DNA of 64,000 nt from Nymphaea colorata (Eukaryota; Streptophyta; Magnoliopsida; Nymphaeales; Nymphaeaceae): the NCBI RefSeq assembly GCF_008831285.2, contig NC_045145.1, forward strand, positions 23,870,802 to 23,934,801, given 5' to 3'. The notes under the pieces are model-generated. The model was given only the letters and a program-made list of their open reading frames with translations, was not told the origin of the DNA and did not search any database. Made by a program: the position numbers and the translations under genes. Each line of letters starts with the position of its first letter. The stretch's first letter is position 1. Below are positions 55,141-64,000 of this stretch, in pieces.

Positions 55141-55239
55141 GGGGAATATGCCTTGGTATCATGATATCGAAAGATACATTAAAAGGAAATAATTTTTTAC
55201 TATAATGCCCAAAAATGAACAGAAGCAATTATGCGTATG

Positions 55240-56276
55240 TTAGTAAGGTATACAGGAGTGTTGTATAAACTTGGGTTTAGTACCGAATATTGTCGGTACC
55301 TTAATGAAGATGAGGCAAAGGAAGTCATTGAAGAGTTACATTGGGGAGACTGTGGGGGCTATGTTGGTTACCAAACCTTTACCAGGCAGATAATTCGAGC
55401 AAGATATTAGTGGCTCACTATGCAAAAAGATTGTTACCAATTCATAAAAGATGTAAAGAATGTCCACTGCATGCTCCAATGATTCATGCATCAACCTCTC
55501 ACTTACATTTTGTAATATCTCTTTGGTCGTTTTCAATGTGGCCATTTGACATAGTGAGACCAATAGCCCCTGTGACTTCTAATGGCCATAATTATTTTCT
55601 TGTTGACTATTTTTCCAAATGGGTAGAAGTCATCATCCTCAAAAGAGTGGAAGGGCATCACATTGTATCCTTCATTTACAAAAATATTCTTTGTAGATTT
55701 GGAGTCCCTCATGATATAGTATCTGACAACGAGCTTCATTTCAAAAATAAAAAGATGAGCCAGTTGTGAAGCAAATACTATATCATGCATCATTTTTCAG
55801 CTCCTTATTACCCACATGGTAATGGGCAAGCGGAAGCCACCAATAAGATCATGATCTGCATCTTGGAGTGGACAGTAGAAACTGGAATAGACTGGCACGA
55901 AAAGATGCATGACGCTCTATGGGCATATCACACCACTATGAGAACTCCAATGAATGCAACTCTAATAGAGCTAGTTTGCAGAACGAAAGTGGTTTTACCA
56001 TTACATATGTTGAAAGCCGCTTTAAAGTTCACTTCTCTCATAGAGCTTCCCTTAACTCAATATCAATAGAAAAGGCTAATGCAACTCGATTTGCTAGATG
56101 AGAAAAGACTAAAAGTGACTAAGCAAGCTGAAGCCTATCGCCAAAGGGTGGCTAAACAATTTGCCAAGTCAGTTATTGAGAGAGATTTTAAAGTGAATTT
56201 TTTTGTCCTACGATCTGTGGTATACCTCAGAGGACGACCACATGGTAAGTGGGCACCAAATTCGGAAGACCCATAA
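55240..56276 (+). pseudogene. G3 integrase
   Basis: 55341-55769 encodes H-K-R-C-K-E-C-P, F-D-I-V-R-P-I-A-P, D-Y-F-S-K-W-V-E-V and G-V-P-H-D-I-V-S-D-N-E-L-H-F. 55785-56069 encodes N-G-Q-A-E-A-T-N-K-I, and 56079-56276 the C-terminal part with L-R-S-V-V-Y-L-R-G-R-P-H-G-K-W. The two catalytic Asp residues and the Glu are all visible, though spread over frames. It is the most complete integrase core of the three elements but is still broken. Confidence 0.83.
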
Positions 56277-56494
56277 GATTGATGTTGATGCGGTGAAACA
56301 TGCCGATCCTGTTAACGGTTTTCACCTTAAGAAATTCTACATCTAGCCCTCTTGTACTCACTTTTCAATCAATGAGAAGTATTTGTGTTTTCCATATTCA
56401 ATATGCAATTCGTTTTGGATTTTTTCTTGTCGTAAAACGTTACGATTACACTGGGGCATTTTTTATTTTATTTTATTATTATCATTCAACACTC

Positions 56495-56705
56495 GAAAGC
56501 AACCCATGCAGGTATGGGGTAAAACCTGCAATGCAAAGCAACCCGCTCAGGTAAGGGATCAAACCTGAATTCAATCTTGCCCAAACCCCTCAATTAAGTG
56601 GTCAAACCTAAATTCAATCTTGCCAAAATGCACTTAGGTAAGAGGCCAAACTTGAATTCATGTTAGCTCAAATAACCCATTCAAGTAAGGCGTTAAAAAT
56701 AAAAG
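56495..56705 (+). repeat. Minisatellite in G3 3' UTR
   Basis: Four to five degenerate units with 'caggtaaggg' and 'tcaaacctgaattcaatctt' correspond to G1 25810-26045. Units differ between the two elements by small indels. Confidence 0.82.
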
Positions 56706-56795
56706 ATCACTCCAAACATGTTTTGTTCGAAAAATCCAGTGTGCTTATCTTTGTCACCAAGCACGGCTAACACCGGCTTAGTAACAAATAGGGGC

Positions 56796-59700
56796 ATCAA
56801 TTATCACCCTAAATTTTTTCAAAAAAAATGCATTCTTACCCAAACACAAATTCAAAACTCCACTGTAGACACGAGATTTAAATAAAAAATCAAAGTCTTG
56901 AATCTAAATAAGATCCAAAATCCAAGTCTAAACCCGAATTCATTATTTCAAATTCAAAACTGAAATCAAGACAACAAAATTTGAATGTACGAGCACTGGG
57001 CGTGCATGCATGGACCTTCCCTTTGTTTTAGGTTTCATTCTCATGCCAAAACATGTTTTTAAGCCCAAGTCACACGCTAGAACAAGGTGATGACCAATTG
57101 AACTCAATTCAAATTCAAAACGAGCCTGGAGTCGCTAAAACGAAGTCGACCACCCATTTGTAACAAAAACAATATTCATACACATTTTAAATAAAAAAAT
57201 GGGTAAATGTTTCTTTTTTATATAAATGAGCCTCTCATTATTTATTTATTTATATTTTTCATCTAAATTTATTTCATTTCATTATATCTTATTGTCACAA
57301 TCCAACCGTTTGACCCTCAACAATTTTTTTTTTCTAAACATAAAGCATTAAGGTGCGACAACACAACAATTCAAAAGGAGGGAGTTATGCCACCAGAAAC
57401 AATGGGGCAAACTTTCATTTATATAACAATTTCAGTTTATACAAATTTACATCAATGTGTATGACAAAAATACCTCAAACCATATGATTGATGCCTAACA
57501 AAAATGAAGACATCAATATAACCCAAAACAAGATGTGCCAGCACTACAAACAACTCAAAACCTCCCGAGTAGGATGTGAGTGAAGCCATCTGATCAACCT
57601 GTTGCCCGGCTCCGCCAAAACATGAAAAGGAAAACAACTGAAGGCCTAGCCTTTGCAGTATGACAACAACCCAGGAGAATCTCTAACCCTCTTAAGTAGG
57701 GCTCAAATATGAGATAATACAACCATAAAAACAAATCATCATCATATGGTGATAGGGTATAGTCACACCAATTGCCTAGAAGGCATCTCACATATACTAT
57801 GACATGTAAAGCTCATTCAATGGCCATGATAACACAATTTCAAAACATATGCAAGGCATGCATAAACATATCATTCTTATTCATTTCATTCACATGCACA
57901 TTATTGACATACATTTCATTCATATACTTTCATTTTCATTAGTTTCAGTGAATTAATAAGTCATGTGGGTGCAAACACAGGCACGTACACACCGCAACCC
58001 CCATGGTGGCCCATAACAATATGGATTTATTCCTGCTGCAGTGGTAGAGCACTCATCCATGGGTATGTGAATTCCAAGGAGAGATACTCAACCTTCCCTA
58101 GGACACCCAGGTTAGGAAGGCGGGAGCCCAACGCTCCAAGCACATCACACAACAGTACCCTAGGGCCATGCACCGCTTGCGCTCCGAACAGGTGAGACCA
58201 AGGGCAAAGGTGGGACAACTCCCAAACACATAGTCACATCCCACTGGCCTCTCATCTCTTATACTTTCATTATTATCATTATCATTGCATATTCACAAAA
58301 TGACTGGCTAGTTCATAAGGTTGGTTCACTTCACAAGTGTACTCACACCTCCAATTGCCTCCACATGAGGGCCGCACATATCATTAACATTCTTATCTAA
58401 CCGTCAAAACAATACGTGTACAACTACCGTTCAATTTCATTCAATTGCGTCATTGCCCATGGCAATACATAGGCAACAAATCATAACATTCACATTCATA
58501 AAAACTCACATCTTATCAAACACATCAATCACATCTTTCAAAACTTAGCCAAATCTCAGAGAGTAGTCTCGATCCGTGATTGACTCATAGTTGTCCTAGG
58601 TATTTGTCATTCCAAAATGCTTTCTAATGCACAATTGGGGTCGAGAAGACACTCGACTCGATACCCCACCTCATCAGTCTTAAGCGGTTATCATTCTAAC
58701 ATGCACATGCAAATGCATAACAGTTTTCAAAACAAGCTTCTAGTAGCTTTTCAAAACAAAGTTTATCACATATCAAATCATTCGCATGCATACATACATT
58801 CATTCAGAAAACAGTCATTCAATCACATCACAATCCTAGGATCCAATGATCCTAGGAACACACATTCTCAAGTTGGCCCAGGCAGGATTTGCCTGGAATG
58901 CCACCATACCTGTCGGGCGTCCACAAAAAACCCAAAATGTCTCGAGCTTCATATCTAATCACTCTAGGTCTACGGGACGTACCCGATGTACCTGCAAACA
59001 TATACAAGTGGTAAATTCTCTACTAGTCTAGTTTCGTAATCCATACAAATATAAAACAAAATCATTGAGGTAGATGTCATCACCTCAAGAGGGTGTCGAC
59101 AGGTAGTGTTGACCTATAAAGCCCTCTAATAGGCCTCTTCTCTGCCCTAGAGGTTATCACCAAAGGGCTCAAGCTTCGCACTTTCGATTTGAACCGATCA
59201 CTAATCCATTTATCCATTGCTTCCTTAGTTGAGGCGTCAACCTAACATACCTACAATACCCCAACAACAACGTACATGCACCTCAACAAAAACATACTTT
59301 ACGAATTCTATAACACGGTTCTAAATCTTCTGCACACCACAATAATTTCTGCCATGTTTCCCCAATTGCTTAAAAAATCAACTTATAATGCTAAACAGAT
59401 AAATGTACACTTGGGCGCTTGCCTTACTCAATATAGTCATAATCTTCCTCCAAAATAGCAACATCGCCAATATGCATTCTAAATCATGAATTCTTATTTC
59501 TAGCATGCTCAAACAATAATTATACATGCTCCAACAAAAAATATACAACAATCTAAGCTCAATTAAGCCTTGCTCACCCCAATCTTAGAATCCAAAATGT
59601 TGCAATGTTCTCGACAGCCACCTCGACTGTTCGATTGAGTGCCATCGCCAAAGATTGCTGGCTGCCTTCACCACTAACGCCCTCACTTCACTGGTATGAG

Positions 59701-62700
59701 GGGAAAAAGTATCCCCAAGCTGCAATTCCAAACCCAATGACAATAAGTAGATGAAAAAATAGCATAAGAGAGTTAAAAAGGAGGGTATGCTGAGAGAAGA
59801 AGACATTCAGTGGTGAGAATGTGTGTGCAAAGAGGGAGAGTGTGCCAAGAGGGAGAGGCAGATAGAGAGAACAAGAGAGTGTGAGAGTGGCAGAGGAAGT
59901 GGGATAGCACGGGCGAGGGATGTACGAAGAGCATGGGAAGAAGAGGGGGACCCAACAGGTAGAATCAGGATGGGGGGTGGGACAGGTAGAGAGGGGAAAT
60001 CGAGCGAGGGAAATGGGGGAGATGGTGAGGAGCAGAGGAGATGGGGAGGGAGCTCGAGCAGAGAGGGCATAGGAAAAGGAGGGTGCTAATAGAAAGGGGA
60101 AAGGGCTGCGTAGGAGGGAGGAGAAGAAGAAGATAGAAAGGAGAGGAAGAGGTAGAGAGAGATCAGAGGCTTACCAGCACCACCATTGCCATCCTCGTCG
60201 CCGCCCTACACCACCTCCGTCTTCTTCTTCTTCCTTGCACTGGCACGAGAGGCAACCGGGAGGAAGACAAGGGAGATGAGCCCTCGCATCGGACTCCTTC
60301 ACGCCAGGGGGTTCGGGTTCGGATCTGGACGCAATCCGGCCCACCTGAAAGTAATGACGAATGTTACACTTATTTCATATTCATTTCGTATTAAAAAAAC
60401 AAACCAATCATGCATTGCATCATCGTGATTGGAAGATCGTGCATCGTGTGTATGTGCTCGCACATGACCCGATCGCGACAAAGCGATCACATCCGAGTCG
60501 GGGCCTGCACACAATGCAGGCCCCTTTTCTTTCAAAACCGACTCTTGGAGGCAGTTTTTGAATTTTTTTTGGTGGGCAATAACCTGCCCACACCCAAAGG
60601 GGTATTTGCATGTCTGATGACTAACCCCACTTAGTCAAAACCTATTTTTTAGAAAAAAAATAAAAAAAATTAAAAAATACTTGGAATTAGGATGAAAGTG
60701 TTATGAAATTCAAAAAAATTCAAATTTTGAGTTTTGGCTCCAAAACTCTTTATGAATACCCTCCACAATCTTCTCTTTTAGGCATAAGCTAACCCTTGGA
60801 GAATCTTTAGTGCATTCTCACTTGAAGACTTTGAGTTTTCCCTTTGCACTCTTCCTCCATTGCACTATTATTCTTTCCTTCTCATTCCTCTTCTTCTCCA
60901 ACCTTGGGAGCAAAATTCCCCAAATTCCACTTCTTCAATGAAGCATAGAAATCTCTTCAAGCAACGTCTTTATCATCTGAGAGCTTCACTCAAGGCGAAC
61001 CTATGATCATTCGAAGAAAGGGTATTCATTTTCCTAAAATCTTTCTTGTTAGAGGTATGTAACCAACACTCCAATCCTTTTTCTTTCCCTACTTTTCATC
61101 TTCTTCATCTCCCCAGAGCCATATTAGATAGATCTTAAACCTTCACTTTAGAGTTAAGAGCTATTTTTTAGTGCAGTATGAGCATGAGAAGTTGAAATGA
61201 TTTTTCATTTTATGATTGGAACATGTTCTTTCTTTTCTTAAGTGTAGCTTTATTTTGGTTTCCTTACTTGCACTTTCTTTCATCTCCCCTTAGCCATATA
61301 AGATAGATCTCAAATCTTCTTTTGGGAGACAATAAGCTAATCTTGAGTGCACCGAGAGCATGAGAAAATGATATGATATTTCATTTTATGATTGGAACAT
61401 GTTCTCTCTTTTCTAGAATGCGGCTTTGTTTTGGAATATTATTCATGCATGATTGTTTTTTCCATTTATATATGAATGGACGGTGAGAATGAGTGTTTGG
61501 GTTTGGATTCTTCTCTATTATTATGGTGATGTTTGAAGTTGAGATTTGTCCAACTTGAGAAAACTCTCACGAATATATACATGTTAATATGTATTTTCAT
61601 GTTATTCTTACGTTTAGTTTCCCTCTTAATCACCCAATTAGGAACCCTAATGAGTACTTTATTATGTTGTTTGATTTTCTTCCATGCCCAACAGTGTTAG
61701 AAATATATGCCCTTGTGACAAACAAAATATTAATGTTTTATGTTAGTATATAAAATATTTGCAATCATGTTTTTCAAAGAATTTTTGAAAGCAAAAACCC
61801 TCTCTAATGAGGCTTTAGAGACTTATCTCAGGCTCTTCCATGAGCCCAAGTTCCTCTCCGGCCTACATAAAAATTGAATTCGATATTTTAAGTTATTCTT
61901 GATTTTTAATCTCATAAAAACATATACGTATATACATGTTATATACATATCTGTGCTATTGATGGTGTTCTTTATCCTTTATTTTCTCTCTCTAAAATAT
62001 TTTCTCTCTCTATTCATGTTAAATGTCTTCTCCAACAAATTTCTTATATACACACACACACACATATATATATAAATGTACATATATAATTGAATGTATA
62101 TATAATTCTCTCTTTCTTATCCTGTAAAATTTCTCTTTCTTTTCGAATCAATATCCTCTTTTTATGAACTTTCATATATTTGTATGTCTGATAGTATGTA
62201 CATTTCTCTCTCCTCCCTCTCTCCCTCTTTTTTATGAACTCCTTTTTTCACTCTGTTTAAGTTAATACTTCATTTTCAAAAACTTTCACATACATACGTA
62301 TACATATATATATATATATATATATTAATATGCATATACATATATACATGTACGTATATGCATATAAAATACGTATAAAGATACGTATCTCTCCCTCTTT
62401 TTAAATCTTTCATTGAGTGATATTTCAAATATCTCTTTCTCTCTCTCTCTCTCTTTCTCTCACTTATGATCACAAGCACCTCACCGAAAGATCTTAAGCA
62501 AGATGAGATAGAGCTCTAACTAGGTAGTAACCGAATTAGAGCAAAACTTCAAACCTACTTAAAGTCTTAAAGAAACACTAAATCTACTTCAAAAATAATT
62601 TTCCAAGCTTTCTAAATGGTATTTATAAAGATTTCTCAATTCAAGATGTTTTCAAATCAAAATATTTTACACTCTCAAGTGATTCTTTAAGAACTTTTTC

Positions 62701-62945
62701 AAAAGTTTGAAACATCAAATCTTCAACATTTTCTGAACATAACACTGCATTTAGAATGACAAGGATGTTCAAGAAAAAAAAATGTATCAATAATAAACAT
62801 AACCCTTGAATTGATTACCCCTTGTAAAGGCCCCAGGAACAGTTGATCCTCGTACCGATGGGCGAGTCCCTTTTTCTCTCATTTCAAATAGAACATCTTT
62901 TTTCTGGAGTACTCTAAAAATGAAAAATTTTTGGGGATGCAAACA
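56796..62945 (+). repeat. G3 3' LTR (LTR4), interrupted by a 3-kb insertion
   Basis: It starts 'ttatcaccctaaatttttt' after 'aacaaataggggca' and ends 'ttttggggatgcaaac'. The insertion at 57293-60368 splits U3. A TATA-like TATGAATA lies at 60751 and two ~175-bp units at 61.11-61.43 kb. The second part of the 1.1-kb duplication seen in LTR2 is absent, and the sequence passes from a CT tract straight to 'cacttatgatcacaag' near 62461. Confidence 0.87.
57293..60368. mobile_element. Probable solo LTR, 3,076 bp
   Basis: The insert begins TGTCACAATCC and ends ATGTTACA, so TGT..ACA, and is flanked by perfect 5-bp repeats CTTAT (57288-57292 and 60369-60373). Joining the flanks restores the LTR sequence seen in LTR2 ('atatcttatttcat'). 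It contains no pol domain, a strongly purine-rich tract (about 59.81-60.17 kb) and a GC-rich end. The ends and size suit a long LTR of the Del/Tekay type left after LTR-LTR recombination. Its orientation is not settled. Confidence 0.78.
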
Positions 62946-63401
62946 TAATCTATAGCAAAAGATGAAATGACACGAATGCCCAATAGAATTAGAATTCAAA
63001 TAGGAAAAATGAGAGGGAATTTGGCAACTTGGGAGTCCAATGTTGATTGGGCTTGACATGAGCAAGAAATAAGCTGCTGTCATTGTGTTTTAAAATGCTA
63101 ATCTAAAGCATCATATGAAACAATAAAATCACCTGAAGTGGTAATCAAACTAAGAAATGAGAGCAAATTTGGCAACTTGTTTTTAACAATGACTAGACTT
63201 CCCATGAACAAGAAATAATTAAGCTGCTTCAGTGTGTTTTACAATGTTGATCTAAAATATCAGGTAAAAGAATGTAGTCGGCCCACTGAAAGCAAAAATC
63301 AAATGGCTTAAGAGGGTTATTTAATTGTAAAGGAACAAAGCTGATGCTAGACTCAGCTTAGCTCTAAGATCTTTCATCACCAATTCTAGGTAGTCTGCAG
63401 C
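62946..63401. other. Flank with a 148-bp-step tandem duplication
   Basis: 'gagagggaatttggcaactt' at 63011 and 'gagagcaaatttggcaactt' at 63159 start two diverged tandem units sharing 'aagaaata', 'aagctgct' and 'gtgtttta'. No gene is seen. Segment D copy 1 lacks this spacer next to LTR2. Confidence 0.6.
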
Positions 63402-64000
63402 TGGTGCTGATATGTGTCATTAAGCTTACCTTGGTCTTCAAGCCCATGATTCTTGTGCCAATTTTTAGCAAAGAATAAAATACATTTTATTAGATGAATA
63501 ACTTTCAAATGGACCAACTAAAATGCAGCCAGGTGTCGATATAGTAAACTTATACTTGGTGACTAATCAAGTTTCACATGTTGGTAGCACTAAAATGCTT
63601 CATTTTACGTGGAATTAATTTCCCTTATACTTCAGTTACCCCGCTAATGAGACATTTCACTTAAAGTGATTGACTATTCACACCCATTTCATGAATTCTT
63701 TAATTCGTTAAAAAAAAAAAGAAACTCGTTCAATCACTTATAAAGTAAATTTCCCAATTTTAAAAGCAAATTCAACATAGAAATTCATTTTCGAAAAAAA
63801 TAACATTCTGACATTGGACCAACCTATTTCAAACACCCCCAACCCAGCTGATTAATTATTAGCCAATTGTTTGAAATAATCAATCAATCTTCAATAACAC
63901 AACCATCAAATGAAAACGTATGCCAAGAAAATTAGCAATTTATATTATTTTGTATGGCTCACCATCTCTTTCTTTTGGATACATATTCATTGTCGATTTT
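63402..64000. repeat. Segment D, copy 2
   Basis: It matches 30478-31085 along its whole length and is cut by the window edge. Confidence 0.88.

Larger units (their letters stand above)
54506..62945 (+). mobile_element. Tat/Ogre-type retrotransposon G3, 5'-truncated
   Basis: Only the end of the first RNase H, the aRNH, the integrase, the 3' UTR minisatellite and the 3' LTR remain; the 5' LTR through RT is missing. It is abutted on the left by module S copy 2. The LTR contains a 3-kb insertion. Confidence 0.88.

Noticed and set aside
59807-60089. Overlapping ORFs on both strands, Gly/Arg/Glu- or Pro/Ser-rich
   Set aside because: A purine-rich tract of the solo LTR lacks stops by composition on both strands. 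No motif is present.
62276-62479. 67-aa minus-strand ORF
   Set aside because: It is encoded by (TA)n and (CT)n repeats inside LTR4.

Overview
The window is nuclear DNA of a seed plant, most likely a flowering plant. It is AT-rich and gene-poor, and almost all of it is old nested transposons and rearranged duplicated segments. Signs of a plant nuclear genome are Ty3/gypsy elements of the Tat/Ogre type (very long LTRs, plant-mobile-domain ORF1, two RNase H domains, minisatellite 3' UTR), a Ty1/copia relic, a Tourist-like MITE, fragments of plastid and mitochondrial DNA, and exon relics of a nuclear plastid sigma factor. The species cannot be told from the sequence. I found no intact, clearly functional host gene. 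All coordinates for diverged repeats are hand estimates.

Layout. 0-2.6 kb: a weak LINE relic, then a mosaic of organellar scraps (plastid rpoC2, trnA-rrn23 spacer, rrn16 and rrn23, then mitochondrial mttB). 2.9-6.9 kb: copy A0 of a duplicated module ('module S'), split by a 2.7-kb minus-strand Ty1/copia element with a target-site duplication. 6.96-7.68 kb: a CACTA-like non-autonomous element. 7.8-16.1 kb: three long inverted repeats, IR1 (733/779-bp arms, 92-aa ORF in each arm), IR2 (about 1.4-kb arms, hydrophobic ORF in each arm) and IR4 (320-bp arms, 14-nt loop). IR2 and IR4 are separated by module S copy 1.

16.15-30.46 kb: Tat/Ogre element G1, with a 483-bp Tourist-like MITE nested inside and a 4.3-kb 3' LTR. 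30.48-31.1 kb: 'segment D', repeated at the right edge of the window. 32.1-43.4 kb: Tat/Ogre element G2, which keeps the best ORF1 and a PBS-like site. Its right LTR carries five tandem ~175-bp units where the other LTRs have two. 43.4-51.1 kb: a miRNA-like foldback, module S copy 3, a 70-bp tandem repeat, a sigma-factor relic, IR3 (hydrophobic ORF again) and an inverted module S copy 4. 51.15-54.5 kb: module S copy 2. 54.5-62.9 kb: 5'-truncated Tat/Ogre element G3, whose LTR holds a 3,076-bp solo-LTR-like insertion with a perfect 5-bp target duplication. 62.9-64 kb: flank and segment D copy 2.

How it fits together. The order module S - Tat/Ogre element - segment D occurs twice (about 12.4-31.1 kb and 51.15-64 kb), which suggests a large segmental duplication later reshaped by nested insertions and deletions. 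IR3 with module S copy 4 shows the hydrophobic-ORF arm and module S as adjoining parts of one ancestral locus. The long near-palindromes are the most unusual structures here: transcribed through, they could form long hairpin RNAs.
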